Source of the DNA: Sinorhizobium psoraleae
GTDB lineage: Bacteria > Pseudomonadota > Alphaproteobacteria > Rhizobiales > Rhizobiaceae
DNA: 64,000 bases
Direction of reading: 5' to 3'
NCBI RefSeq assembly: GCF_013283645.1
Contig: NZ_JABEKV010000003.1
Location: 62,001 to 126,000 of the forward strand
Below the pieces are notes generated by a model. That model searched no databases. It was not told the origin of the DNA and saw only the letters and a list, made by a program, of their open reading frames with translations. Both the position numbers and the translations under genes were made by a program. Positions 43,681 to 53,262 of the stretch are shown here, in pieces. Numbering within the stretch: position 1 is the first letter of the stretch; every line of letters begins with the position of its first letter.

Positions 43681-44697
43681 ATGGACGAATTGCGTTTCGC
43701 CGCCGTCGGGCTCAACCACAACCACATCTACGGCCAGGTCAATTGCCTCGTCAGAGCCGGCGCCCGCCTCGTCGGTTTCCATGAAAAAGACGATGCGCTG
43801 GCCGCGGAATTCTCAGGCATCTACAAGGACGTGCCGCGCATCGCGACGCTCGAGCAGATCCTCGAAGACGAGAACATGGGTCTCATCACATCCGCCGCGA
43901 TCTCGGCCGAGCGGGCGGAGCTGGCGATCCGCGCCATGCGCCACGGCAAGGACGTGCTCGTCGACAAGCCGGGCATGACGAGCCTGGACCAACTCGCCAA
44001 GGTGCGCCGGGTCCAGGCCGAAACGGGGCGGATCTTTTCGATCCTCTATTCCGAGCATTTCGAGAGCCCGGCAACGGTGAAGGCAGGAGAACTGGTCGCC
44101 GCGGGCGCCATAGGCGAGGTCGTGCACCTAGTGGGCCTCGGCCCGCATCGGCTACGCAGGGAAAGCCGCCCGGACTGGTTTTTCCGCCGCGCGGACTACG
44201 GCGGCATCTTGACCGACATCGCCTCGCACCAGTGCGAGCAGTTCCTGTTCTTCACCGGCGCCAGCGATGCCACCATTTTCTCGGCAAGCGTCGACAACAG
44301 GAGCGTTCCCGACGAGCCGGAACTGCAGGATACCGGCAGCATCCATCTTGCGACGGAGCGAGCCACCGGCATGATCCATGTTAACTGGCTGACGCCCGAC
44401 GGCATGCCGACCTGGGGCGACGGTCGGCTCTTCATCGTCGGTACGACCGGCACGATCGAGGTGCGCAAGACGGTCGATCTCGCCGGTCGCGAGGGGGGCC
44501 ATCACCTGTTCCTGGCTGACCGCGACGGCGTCGAGCACATCGATTGCTCGGCTGTCGAACTGCCGTTCGGTCGCCAATTCCTCGCCGATATTCGTGACAG
44601 AACCGAAACCGCGATGCCGCAGGAGCGCTGTTTCAAGGCCATGGAGCTTGCCCTTTCGGCGCAAGCGATCGCCGAACGCAATTGGGAAAACAATTGA
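43681..44697 (+). CDS. Gfo/Idh/MocA-family oxidoreductase
   Basis: The 338-residue enzyme has the start LRFAAVGLNHNHIYGQVNCL with His-rich replacements in the Rossmann loop, and DKPGMT where the family usually has EKP. The GILTDIASHQCEQFLFF block holds the Asp/His pair. It is the fourth gene of the transport operon. The DKP variant and the NHNHIYG start suggest a subgroup different from its neighbour at 44699. NAD(P) use is inferred. Confidence 0.85.
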   Translation: MDELRFAAVGLNHNHIYGQVNCLVRAGARLVGFHEKDDALAAEFSGIYKDVPRIATLEQILEDENMGLITSAAISAERAELAIRAMRHGKDVLVDKPGMTSLDQLAKVRRVQAETGRIFSILYSEHFESPATVKAGELVAAGAIGEVVHLVGLGPHRLRRESRPDWFFRRADYGGILTDIASHQCEQFLFFTGASDATIFSASVDNRSVPDEPELQDTGSIHLATERATGMIHVNWLTPDGMPTWGDGRLFIVGTTGTIEVRKTVDLAGREGGHHLFLADRDGVEHIDCSAVELPFGRQFLADIRDRTETAMPQERCFKAMELALSAQAIAERNWENN

Positions 44698-44698
44698 G

Positions 44699-45772
44699 AT
44701 GAGCATCAAGACAGTCGCCATCATCGGCTGCGGCATCGGGCGATCGCACATCGTCGAAGGTTACCTGCCGCACCCGGACAAGTTTCGGGTTGCGGCGCTC
44801 TGCGATCTCAACGTGGAACGGTTGAACGAGGTTGGCAACGAGTTCGGCATTGAAAAGCGAACGACCTCGTTCAAGGATTTGCTTGCCGACGACAGCATCG
44901 ACATCATCGATATCTGCACCCCACCGGGCATCCACCTCGAACAGGTGCTCGACGCCCTCGCCTCGGGCAAGCACGTCGTCTGCGAGAAGCCTCTGACGGG
45001 TTCGCTCAAGGGTGTCGACCGGATCATGGAAGCGGAGAAGCGGGCCAAGGGCGTGCTGATGCCAATCTTCCAGTATCGCTACGGCGATGGCATCGAGAAG
45101 GCGAAGCGCATCATCGACGCCGGCATCGCCGGCAGGCCCTATGTGGGTTCGGTCGAAACCTTCTGGCTGCGCACGCCGGAATATTACTCCGTTCCCTGGC
45201 GCGGCAAATGGGAGACGGAACTCGGCGGGGTGCTGGTGACCCATGCTCTGCATCTGCATGACATGATGCTTCACCTCCTTGGTCCGGTCGCAGGCGTGTT
45301 CGGGCGCGTCGCAACGCGCGTCAACGATATCGAGGTCGAGGACTGCGCCTCGGCGAGCCTGCTCATGCGCAACGGCGCCTTCGTGTCGCTCTCCTGTACG
45401 CTCGGCTCGCAGGAGCAGATCAGCCGCCTCCGCCTGCATTTCGAGAACGTCACTTTCGAAAGCAGCCATGAACCCTATGCGCCGGGCAAGGATCCCTGGA
45501 AAATCATCGCCGCCAACGAGACTGTTCAGGCTGAGATCGACGAGGTGATCGGCAACTGGCAGCCGGTTTCGCCGCGCTTCACGACGCAGATGGCCCATTT
45601 CCACGCCTATCTCAGCGGCAACGGACCGCTTCCAGTCACCACCGCGGATGCACGGCAGGCGTTGGAACTGGTGACGGCGATCTATCAGTCCGCCGATACG
45701 GGCCGCGAGATAACGCTTCCGGTCGGACCGGAGAGTCCGAAATATGCCAACTGGCGCGCGAACACGAGGTAA
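44699..45772 (+). CDS. Gfo/Idh/MocA-family oxidoreductase
   Basis: The 357-residue enzyme starts MSIKTVAIIGCGIGRSHIVE (canonical GxGxxxxH-type fold). It has VVCEKPLTGSLKG and GGVLVTHALHLHDMMLHLLG. The real start is ATG 44699, one base after the preceding TGA stop; a longer frame extends back into the 43681 gene but is a shadow. Two such enzymes in tandem often work in sequence as dehydrogenases on keto-sugars. Substrate unknown. Confidence 0.87.
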   Translation: MSIKTVAIIGCGIGRSHIVEGYLPHPDKFRVAALCDLNVERLNEVGNEFGIEKRTTSFKDLLADDSIDIIDICTPPGIHLEQVLDALASGKHVVCEKPLTGSLKGVDRIMEAEKRAKGVLMPIFQYRYGDGIEKAKRIIDAGIAGRPYVGSVETFWLRTPEYYSVPWRGKWETELGGVLVTHALHLHDMMLHLLGPVAGVFGRVATRVNDIEVEDCASASLLMRNGAFVSLSCTLGSQEQISRLRLHFENVTFESSHEPYAPGKDPWKIIAANETVQAEIDEVIGNWQPVSPRFTTQMAHFHAYLSGNGPLPVTTADARQALELVTAIYQSADTGREITLPVGPESPKYANWRANTR

Positions 45773-45799
45773 CGGCAAAGGCCGCAGGAGGAATTCGAA

Positions 45800-46879
45800 A
45801 TGGCAACCAGCGTCGTTCTTCAGAAGGTCGAGAAGCGCTATGGCGCGCTCGATGTGATCCACGGCATCGACCTGACCATCGATCCCGGCGAGTTCGCCGT
45901 CTTCGTCGGCCCGTCCGGCTGCGGCAAGTCGACCCTGCTGCGTATGATCGCCGGGCTGGAGGAGATCACCGGCGGCACTCTGATGCTCGATAGCGACCGG
46001 ATGAACGAAGTAGCACCGGCCAAGCGCGGCATCGCCATGGTGTTCCAGTCCTATGCGCTTTATCCGCACATGTCCGTCTATAAGAATCTCGCCTTCGGCC
46101 TCGAAACGGCAGGCTACAAGAAGGCGGAAATCGAGCCGAAGGTGCGCCGCGCGGCAGAAATCCTGCAGATCGAAAAACTGCTCGATCGCAAGCCGAAGGC
46201 GCTTTCCGGCGGTCAGCGTCAGCGCGTGGCGATCGGCCGGGCGATCGTGCGGGAGCCGCGCATCTTCCTGTTCGACGAACCACTTTCGAACCTCGATGCG
46301 GAACTCCGGGTGCAGATGCGCGTCGAAATCTCCCGACTTCATCGCGACCTCGGCAATACGATGATCTATGTGACCCACGATCAGGTGGAGGCCATGACCA
46401 TGGCCGACAAGATCGTCGTCCTGAACGCGGGCCGCATCGAGCAGGTGGGCGCGCCGCTCGATCTCTACAACAATCCCGTCAACCGCTTCGTCGCCGGCTT
46501 CATCGGCAGCCCGAAAATGAACTTTCTCAAGGCGCGCATCGCTGCGGTCGGCGAAGCGGAAACGGCAATCGAGGTATGCGGCGGCACGATCCGGCTGCCC
46601 CGACGTTTGGACGGCGCTACAGCGGGACAGGACGTCACCTTCGGCATTCGACCGGAACATCTTTCCGCGCGCGAGGACGGCATCACCCTCGCTCCAATCA
46701 ACGTCGAACTCGTGGAGAACCTCGGCGGCGAAACCATGCTTTACGGTATCACCCCGGACCAGCAGCAGCTCACTGTCGCCCTGGATGGCCAGCAGAAAGT
46801 GGAGCGCGGCACCAATCTGGCCGTCCACTTCGATCCTTCGCGCTGTCACGTCTTCGGCACCGACGGCCGGGCAATGTAG
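45800..46879 (+). CDS. Sugar ABC importer ATPase (UgpC/MalK family)
   Basis: The 359-residue ATPase has Walker [10 protein letters not shown], signature [14 protein letters not shown], Walker [17 protein letters not shown] and [11 protein letters not shown]. The TOBE region has GIRPEHLS. It ends the TetR-controlled transport operon (binding protein, two permeases, two oxidoreductases, ATPase). Being multi-use, it could also energise the orphan binding protein at 54.3 kb, which has no ATPase of its own (inference). Confidence 0.93.
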   Translation: MATSVVLQKVEKRYGALDVIHGIDLTIDPGEFAVFVGPSGCGKSTLLRMIAGLEEITGGTLMLDSDRMNEVAPAKRGIAMVFQSYALYPHMSVYKNLAFGLETAGYKKAEIEPKVRRAAEILQIEKLLDRKPKALSGGQRQRVAIGRAIVREPRIFLFDEPLSNLDAELRVQMRVEISRLHRDLGNTMIYVTHDQVEAMTMADKIVVLNAGRIEQVGAPLDLYNNPVNRFVAGFIGSPKMNFLKARIAAVGEAETAIEVCGGTIRLPRRLDGATAGQDVTFGIRPEHLSAREDGITLAPINVELVENLGGETMLYGITPDQQQLTVALDGQQKVERGTNLAVHFDPSRCHVFGTDGRAM

Positions 46880-46944
46880 AAACCATCATTGACGATCGCG
46901 ACCGTGATTGCAGCATCGTTGCCCCATCCGGGACACGGGTCGGT

Positions 46945-48195
46945 TTAATCCGCCTGGGCGTCTCCTATAATTCTGCGCCGCCTGTCGAGCCAGCGCATCG
47001 CTGGCGTGACAGTCAGCCCATGCATGACAATGGAAGCAAGGACGATCAGGGCGACGGCAGACCAGAGGCGGCCCACGTCTTCGAAGGTCGCCATCCCCGT
47101 TGCAAATGCAAGATAATAGATTGAACCGACACCACGGATTCCAAACACGGCGACTGCGGCTCTCTCTCCCTTCGGCAGAACCGAGGGAAGGCTTAGCCAC
47201 CCGGAAGCCGGCCGAACAATCAATATCACGAACAGCGCGAATGCGACCAGGCGCCAATCAACGTTGCCAATGAGCTGCCCGACACTGACGGCCGCTCCGA
47301 AGCACACGAGAAGCACCATCATCAGCAGCCGTTCGATCTGCTCCGAGAAATCGTGAAGCTCCTTATGAAATTCGTGGTGCCGCTCGACGGTGCGGAAGGA
47401 AAGCGCCGCGACGAAGACGGCCACGAATCCATAGCCATGCATGAGCTCTGTGAGGCTGTAGGCGAGACAAGTGATCCCCAGGGCGACAAAGCCGTCGCCG
47501 GTGCGCACGAGCGCGGCCTGTTTCGGGAAGCGGAACGTGGCATAGCCGAGCACCTTGCCGACGAGCCAGCCCACGGCAATACCGGCGAAGGGTCGCCACA
47601 GCACATCGAAGAGAAGCCAGCGGGAGAACCAGTCCGGTTCCTCGGCCGAGAGTGCAATTGCGATCGCCAAATAGACGAAAGGGAAGCTGAACCCATCGTT
47701 CAAGCCAGCTTCGGATGTGAGTGCAAAGCGGACCTCGTCCTCCTTGCCAGTCTGAGGCGGCCCGACTTGAACGTCGCTGGCGAGCACCGGATCAGTCGGG
47801 GCAAGAGTAGCCGCAAGCAGAATGGCCGAAGCAGCCCCGAGCCCGAGTATCCAAGACGCGCCGACAGCCATCATGGCGATCCCCAACGGCATTGCGATTC
47901 CGAGAAGTCGCCATGTGAGGGCCCAGCTGCGGAGGCCGACCCGGCGGTCAATCTTCAGGCCCGCGCCCATCAGCGCGACGATGACGGTGAACTCGGTGAC
48001 ACGCTCTATGACAAGCCGGCTGTCGAAGGAGGCCAGCTGGGCGATCGGGTTGAAGATGGTCTGTCCGACCAGCATACCGATAGCGATGCAAAAGATGGGG
48101 AGCGACAGCGGCAGCCGACGAAAGGCCATGGGAATCCAGGCCGTCAGCAACACTACCAGCCCGAATAGTCCGAGAGCTATATGGTAACGCTCCAT
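46945..48195 (-). CDS. Na+/H+ antiporter, CPA1 (NhaP-like) family
   Basis: The 416-residue membrane protein has about 12 hydrophobic segments. It starts MERYHIALGLFGLVVLLTAW and includes the ion-site block ATLAPTDPVLASDVQVGPP. The acidic LTSEAGLNDGFSFPFVYLAI is the ND motif of CPA1 antiporters, with RGVGSIYYLAFATG near the C-terminus. It exchanges cations for H+ across the inner membrane. The start at 48195 begins at the first membrane segment; the upstream frame to 48339 has no membrane-protein character. The gap 48196-48410 shows nothing else. Confidence 0.9.
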   Translation of the reverse strand: MERYHIALGLFGLVVLLTAWIPMAFRRLPLSLPIFCIAIGMLVGQTIFNPIAQLASFDSRLVIERVTEFTVIVALMGAGLKIDRRVGLRSWALTWRLLGIAMPLGIAMMAVGASWILGLGAASAILLAATLAPTDPVLASDVQVGPPQTGKEDEVRFALTSEAGLNDGFSFPFVYLAIAIALSAEEPDWFSRWLLFDVLWRPFAGIAVGWLVGKVLGYATFRFPKQAALVRTGDGFVALGITCLAYSLTELMHGYGFVAVFVAALSFRTVERHHEFHKELHDFSEQIERLLMMVLLVCFGAAVSVGQLIGNVDWRLVAFALFVILIVRPASGWLSLPSVLPKGERAAVAVFGIRGVGSIYYLAFATGMATFEDVGRLWSAVALIVLASIVMHGLTVTPAMRWLDRRRRIIGDAQAD

Positions 48196-48410
48196 TCTCC
48201 AGGGCCTCGCGAACTGCCCTCGTGCGTTCAAGACTACGATGAAAGAAGGAGTTGCGAGCACGATGGTTCCGGAAACTGGCCGCAAATCTTCAACCAAACT
48301 TTTCGCACGCTCGAAGCGGCCATGAATCAACATGGCCAAGGTTGCCGCGATCAGACGAATACTTAGGTCGGACAGACCCTAGGCGAACCGGGTGCCAACG
48401 GAGACGGGCC

Positions 48411-49293
48411 TCAGAAAGCGCGGTCGTCGAAACGGTGCACCGCCGCGCCGGCTACCGGACTTCGGGCGGCGAAAATCCCGCCGGCCCGACCTTGCTCGCC
48501 GGTCCCAGCCGGACGCAGCGACGCGACGAAGATTGTCTTCAAGTCCGGCCCGGCAAAGCAGGGCATGGTTGGCGCCGGCACCGGGAAAGGATGGGCCTGG
48601 ATGAGCCGACCTTCGGGCGAGAAGCGATTGAGGACGCCCGCCGAGACGCCGGCGCTCCAGTAATTTCCCGCCACATCGGTTGCAGCTCCGTCTGGACGGC
48701 CGCTCGCTTCGTCGAGGACGGCCAGCCGCCGACGCCCCGAGATCGTCCCCGTTTTGGAATCGAACTGCCAGCGGTCGATCCAGGGCCCGCGCGAGTCCGA
48801 ATGAAAAAGGACGGAGCCATCCGCGTTCCAGGCGAGACCATTGGAACAGATGACGTCACCGACCTTTCGCTCCACCGCACCCTTCGACGAAACGCGATAG
48901 AGGGAAGCAACCGGCTGCCGGCGGCGGCCTCATGCATCGTGCCTACCCAGAACGCGCGGTCCGGACCGACCTTGCCGTCGTTCAGGCGTGTGTCCGGCCT
49001 TGCGGCCTCGATCGAGGCGATCTCCTTCGCGATCGTGCCGCTCTCCGGATCGAACAGCACCACGCGGTCCCGTTGCGCGAGCACGAGGCGCCCGGAATCC
49101 GCAAGCCCGATGCTCCAGGCTCCGTGATCGAGGGTCCACACCTTATGGCCCGACCCGGAAGATCGGCACGATGAATGCAGCTTTTGCCTATATCGGCGAA
49201 AAACAGGCAGTTTCGACGGTCGTCGTAAACCGGGCTCTCGGCCACCGAGCAGCGCAAATCGAGCACACACTCGAATGTCAGGTCGAAAGACAT
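48411..49293 (-). pseudogene. SMP-30/gluconolactonase family gene with two frameshifts
   Basis: The coding sequence is split among three frames. The N-terminus (MSFDLTFECVLDLRCSVAES) runs to about 49155. A second frame continues (GHKVWTLDHGAWSIGLADSG, FWVGTMHEAAAGS) to about 48910. A third frame gives SKGAVERKVGDVICSNGLAW, GRPDGAATDVAGNYWSAG and TMPCFAGPDLKTIFVASLRP. The combined sequence is a full-length SMP-30/LRE-type lactonase. In this family NGLAW-N and GRPDGAA carry Ca2+ ligands. It is divergent from the dapA-like gene and would open a sugar-acid lactone. Both breaks could be true decay or sequence errors. Confidence 0.8.
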
Positions 49294-49404
49294 GTTTAGC
49301 ACCATCGTTTGAAAGCCTCGACTGGAAGTGTATCCGTCGCAATCGCGCGTTTTCAGCCACTTATGCCTGGCGTTTTTTCTAACATTGCTATTGCCCTTGC
49401 TCAA

Positions 49405-49425
49405 CTTGTAAATTAAAAATACAAG
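49405..49425. promoter_or_regulatory. Inverted repeat CTTGTA-N9-TACAAG
   Basis: Perfect 6-bp arms lie around an AT-rich 9-bp spacer (AATTAAAAA), 21 bases upstream of the dapA-like ATG and in the divergent region shared with the broken lactonase gene. It resembles the site at 34801-34821. Candidate operator of the nearby FCD-type GntR (50732-51475). Confidence 0.55.
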
Positions 49426-49446
49426 AGACTTGGCAAGGAGATTTCC

Positions 49447-50403
49447 ATGAAAACGACTCCCGTAGATGTGGCCGACCTCAGATCTTCGGTCCTTTCCGTG
49501 CCGCCGCTGGCGCGTCAGGCGAATGGCGAACCGAGCAAGGCGGAAAATCGCAGGCAAGTCGATTGGCTGCTCTCGGGAGGGGTGACCACCTATCTCTACG
49601 GCGGCAACGCCAACCTCTACAACTTCGGCGTCCTGGAGTTCGGCAGCCTTCTGGACATGCTCGAGGACATCGCACCGCGTGACGGCTGGATGATCCCCTC
49701 GATCGGCGCCGACTTCGGCAAGGCGATGGATCAGGCGACGATCCTGCGCGGACGGAACTTTCCGACAGCCATGGTCCTCCCGCTCGCCTTCCCCGCGACT
49801 TCGGCGGGCTTGGCATCGGGATTCGCCAAGCTGGCGGATGCCGCCGGCAGACCGCTGATCGCCTATATCAAGAATGACGGCTTCCTCGATACCGGCGATG
49901 TCGCGCGTCTCTTCCGCGACGGAGCAATCTCCGCCTTGAAATATGCCGTCGTGCGGCCCGACCCGAAAAGCGATGCCTATCTTTCCGGCCTCCTCGATGC
50001 CGTCGGCTCGGGCGAGCGTATCGTCAGCGGCATCGGCGAGCGCCCGGCGATCGATCACGTCGAGATGGGCCTCTCCGCCTTCACCTCCGGCTCGGTGTGC
50101 ATCGCACCGCATTTGTCGACAGCGATCCTGAAGGCCTGCCAATCCGGCCAATTCGCCGCGGCACGGGCCATTCGCGAAAGTTTCCTGCCGCTTGAGGACC
50201 TGCGCGACGCGCACTCGCCGATCCGCGTCCTGCACGAAGCGGTGAGACTCGCGGACATCTGCGACACCGGCCCGATCGGCGAATTTCTATCGAATCTCGA
50301 CAGTGCCGAAAAGCTCGATGCCATTGCCTCGGCCGCACGCAAGCTGAAGGCGAAGAGCGAAGACGCCGCTCGCGACGCCCAGCCGTTATCGACGAGCGCA
50401 TGA
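49447..50403 (+). CDS. DapA/KdgD-family aldolase or dehydratase
   Basis: The 318-residue TIM-barrel protein has the DHDPS-family layout. GGVTTYLYGGNANL replaces the usual GTTGE loop, and Tyr (IAYIKN) lies at about residue 140. The Schiff-base Lys is probably Lys165 in SALKYAVV. The changed GTTGE loop argues against dihydrodipicolinate synthase. The context (uronate dehydrogenase, lactonase, sugar-acid dehydratase, GntR) suggests a keto-deoxy-sugar-acid aldolase/dehydratase. Good Shine-Dalgarno AAGGAG before ATG 49447. Confidence 0.82.
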   Translation: MKTTPVDVADLRSSVLSVPPLARQANGEPSKAENRRQVDWLLSGGVTTYLYGGNANLYNFGVLEFGSLLDMLEDIAPRDGWMIPSIGADFGKAMDQATILRGRNFPTAMVLPLAFPATSAGLASGFAKLADAAGRPLIAYIKNDGFLDTGDVARLFRDGAISALKYAVVRPDPKSDAYLSGLLDAVGSGERIVSGIGERPAIDHVEMGLSAFTSGSVCIAPHLSTAILKACQSGQFAAARAIRESFLPLEDLRDAHSPIRVLHEAVRLADICDTGPIGEFLSNLDSAEKLDAIASAARKLKAKSEDAARDAQPLSTSA

Positions 50404-50731
50404 CATGGTGGCGGAGAGAGTGCGGGCAAGGCGCCGCGCTTTTCGGCGACTGGCCTTGGATCGGCATCCGATCAGATTGCAGTCGCAACGGTCGGGGACA
50501 CGGGTGTCAATGGGGGAGATTGAGGAGGCACCGTATTCCACCACGGCCATTTCACGCCGCGAAGTTGGCTCTGCCGACGAGAGGGAATGGGGAACCCGCA
50601 CCTTGTCCTCCACCCTTGTGGGGGAGATGCGCGGCAGGGCAGAGGGGGGTGCAGTTCGCCGTGGCTCTGAGAGGCTGCGACGCGCGAACGCTGACAGTTG
50701 CCGTAACGATCCGATCACACGGAGTATTGCT
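50404..50731. other. Non-coding gap holding one mosaic-repeat copy
   Basis: A 328-bp interval between the dapA-like gene and the convergent GntR gene. It contains one copy of the repeat found twice at 54.1-54.3 kb (listed separately). Otherwise no gene is supported; long shadow frames across it have no family similarity. Confidence 0.6.
50611..50650. repeat. Rhizobial intergenic mosaic element, single copy
   Basis: The copy contains CCTTGTGGGGGAGATGC and GGCAGGGCAGAGGGGGGT. It is nearly the same as the arms at 54081-54127 and 54223-54269, with one change in the GATGCGCGGC segment. This resembles the RIME-type intergenic repeats known in Rhizobiaceae. Confidence 0.7.
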
Positions 50732-51475
50732 CTAGAGGTCCCCGTGGGATCCCGTGATGCGGGCCCGCGATTCCGTCAGGTGATAGCGCATGTAGAGACG
50801 TGCGAGCTCGCTGTTCTGACCGGAAATCGCCATGAATATCTTGCGGTGCTCTTCGAGAACGCGTCGCCGCCGGTCCTCCGAGCCTTGCCGCGTCAGGCTG
50901 AGCGCCATGCGCATCGAGCCCCGCAGAATGTCGCCGAGCTCCTCCAGGAGGCGCGGGAAAAGCTCGTTGCCCGCAGCCGCGGCGACCGCAAGATGGAAAG
51001 CGAAGTCCTCCTCCCAACCCGTCTCGCCGCGTGCAAAAGCGCCCTCCAGCGCCGACAGCGCGTCACCGATCTGGTTAAGCTGGGCCTTGGTGCGGCGCAT
51101 CGCGGCCAGTCCCGCGCACTCCGTTTCGAGTGCCAACCGCGGCTCGAAGGCCCTGAGATAACTCGCGATTTCCGCCGAGGCCGCGAAATCGGTCAGCTTG
51201 TTGGACGGGCGCGACTTGACGAAGGTCCCGATGCCCTGGCGCGAAACGACGAGGCCGTCCGCCTGCAGCCGCATCAGCGCCTCGCGCACGACCGGCCGGG
51301 AAACCTGGAAGTCGCGGCAGATCCGCGCTTCGGACGGCAGCTTCGCTCCCTCGGCCATCTCGCCGCTCGCGATCTGCTCGAGGATTTGGCCGTAAAGGAC
51401 ATCGGCAAGCCGCTCCCGCCGCGCCGGTTTCAGTTTCAACATCACGTCGTTCAAGGGTTTGCTTTCGCCTGTCAT
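50732..51475 (-). CDS. GntR-family regulator with FCD domain
   Basis: A 247-residue protein from ATG 51475. The winged helix is RLADVLYGQILEQIASGEMA, LPSEARICRDFQVSRPVVRE, followed by a helical FCD domain with metal-type His (DFAFHLAVAAAAGNELF). A TTG six codons upstream is an alternative start. It is 56 bases from the divergent IlvD/EDD gene and 3' to the dapA-like gene, so it probably represses the sugar-acid locus. The inverted repeat at 49405 is a candidate target. Confidence 0.88.
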   Translation of the reverse strand: MTGESKPLNDVMLKLKPARRERLADVLYGQILEQIASGEMAEGAKLPSEARICRDFQVSRPVVREALMRLQADGLVVSRQGIGTFVKSRPSNKLTDFAASAEIASYLRAFEPRLALETECAGLAAMRRTKAQLNQIGDALSALEGAFARGETGWEEDFAFHLAVAAAAGNELFPRLLEELGDILRGSMRMALSLTRQGSEDRRRRVLEEHRKIFMAISGQNSELARLYMRYHLTESRARITGSHGDL

Positions 51476-51531
51476 TTTTCCGAACAGGTGCAATCTAGCC
51501 GACCCGCCCGGGAATGCAAAGGAGGTGACCG

Positions 51532-53256
51532 ATGACCAGGCGCAAGAAGCCGGAGGATTTTCGAAGCTTTCGCTGGTTCGGCGTCAAGGACCTGCGCTCC
51601 TTCGGCCACAGGTCCCGGCTTTACCAGATGGGTTATGATCATGCGGAGCTCGCGAACAAGCCGGTCATCGCGATCATCAATACCTGGAGCGACATCAATC
51701 CATGCCACGCGCATCTGCGCGCGCGGGCTGAGGAGGTAAAGCGCGGCGTCTGGCAGGCGGGCGGGTTTCCGATCGAGCTGCCGGCAATGTCGCTGGCCGA
51801 AACCTACGTAAAACCGACAACGATGCTTTACCGCAACTTCCTCGCGATGGAAGTGGAGGAGCTCATTCGCTCGCATCCGGTCGATGGCGTCGTGCTGCTT
51901 GCGGGCTGCGACAAGACCACGCCGGCGACAATCATGGGGGCGATCCAGGTCGACCTTCCGACGATCTTCGTGCCGGCAGGACCGATGCTGCGCGGTACCT
52001 ATCGCGGCCAGGCCCTTGGCTCTGGCTCCGATGTCTGGAAATACTGGGCGGAGAAAGAAGCCGGGCGCATCACCGAGCACGAATGGAGTATCATGGAGCG
52101 CGGCATCGCCCGCTCTTTCGGAACCTGCATGACCATGGGAACCGCCTCGACGATGACGGCGCTCGCCGACACGCTGGGCCTTTCACTGCCGGGCGCGTCG
52201 GCCATTCCGGCTGCCGATGCCGGACATTCGCGCATGGCCGCGCTGTCGGGGGCGCGCATCGTCGAAATGGTCTTCGAAGACCTGAAACCGTCGGATCTGC
52301 TGACGGCCAAGGCGTTTGAAAACGCACTGACCGTGCATATGGCAATGGCCGGCTCGACCAATGCGATGATCCATCTGATTGCGATGGCGCGGCGATGCGG
52401 CGTTCATCTGACCTTGGACGATTTCGATCGCATGTCGGAGAAGGTCCCGGTTCTCTGCAATATTCGCCCGACCGGCGAATTCCTGATGGAGGACTTCTAT
52501 TACGCCGGCGGGCTGCCGGCGCTGTGGAAGCAGCTGGAGCTCCTGCTGCATCTCGAAGAGCGCAACGTGATCGGCAGCATCGGCGAGGCGATCCGCGAGA
52601 TCGAAGTTCATCTGCCGGACGTCATCCGCCCGCTTGACAATCCCGTCGCCGCACGCGGCGGCACTGCGATCCTCAAAGGAAATCTCGCGCCGCAGGGATG
52701 CGTCATGAAGCCCGCCGCGGCCGATCCAGCCCTTCTCAAGCACCGCGGGCCGGCACTCGTCTTCGACGACTACGACACGATGATGGAGGCGGTGAACGAC
52801 GAGGATCTCGATGTCACCGCCGACACGGTTCTTATCCTGCGCAATGCCGGCCCCGTCGGCGGACCGGGCATGCCTGAATGGGGAATGCTGCCAATTCCGA
52901 AAAAGCTCCTGAAACAGGGCGTGCGCGACATGGTGCGCATTTCCGACGCCCGCATGAGCGGCACCAGCTACGGCGCCTGCATCCTGCATGTGGCGCCGGA
53001 GTCTTACGTCGGCGGGCCGCTGGCGGCCGTCCGCAATGGCGACATTATCGCCCTCGACGTTGCCAATCGGATGCTCACGCTGGAGGTCAACGCGGCGGAA
53101 ATCGCGCGCCGGCTTTCCGAATGGCGACCGCCGGAGCGCGATTATTCGAGAGGCTTTCTGAAAATGCACGCGGAGCACATCCAGCAGGCCCCCGAAGGCT
53201 GCGACTTCACCTTCCTGCAATCGCCCCACAAGCTGCCCGAGCCGGAAATCCATTGA
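51532..53256 (+). CDS. IlvD/EDD-family sugar-acid dehydratase
   Basis: The 574-residue enzyme has three likely cluster cysteines: Cys58 (SDINPCHAH), Cys126 (LLAGCDKTTPA) and Cys199 (SFGTCMTMGTAST). The C-terminal substrate block is ISDARMSGTSYGACILHVAP. This pattern is typical of the pentonate/aldonate dehydratase branch (such as L-arabinonate dehydratase) with a [2Fe-2S] cluster, not of the 6-phosphogluconate branch. A GGAGGTG site precedes ATG 51532. It probably dehydrates an aldonate or aldarate from the adjacent dehydrogenase. Confidence 0.9.
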   Translation: MTRRKKPEDFRSFRWFGVKDLRSFGHRSRLYQMGYDHAELANKPVIAIINTWSDINPCHAHLRARAEEVKRGVWQAGGFPIELPAMSLAETYVKPTTMLYRNFLAMEVEELIRSHPVDGVVLLAGCDKTTPATIMGAIQVDLPTIFVPAGPMLRGTYRGQALGSGSDVWKYWAEKEAGRITEHEWSIMERGIARSFGTCMTMGTASTMTALADTLGLSLPGASAIPAADAGHSRMAALSGARIVEMVFEDLKPSDLLTAKAFENALTVHMAMAGSTNAMIHLIAMARRCGVHLTLDDFDRMSEKVPVLCNIRPTGEFLMEDFYYAGGLPALWKQLELLLHLEERNVIGSIGEAIREIEVHLPDVIRPLDNPVAARGGTAILKGNLAPQGCVMKPAAADPALLKHRGPALVFDDYDTMMEAVNDEDLDVTADTVLILRNAGPVGGPGMPEWGMLPIPKKLLKQGVRDMVRISDARMSGTSYGACILHVAPESYVGGPLAAVRNGDIIALDVANRMLTLEVNAAEIARRLSEWRPPERDYSRGFLKMHAEHIQQAPEGCDFTFLQSPHKLPEPEIH

Positions 53257-53262
53257 GGACAG

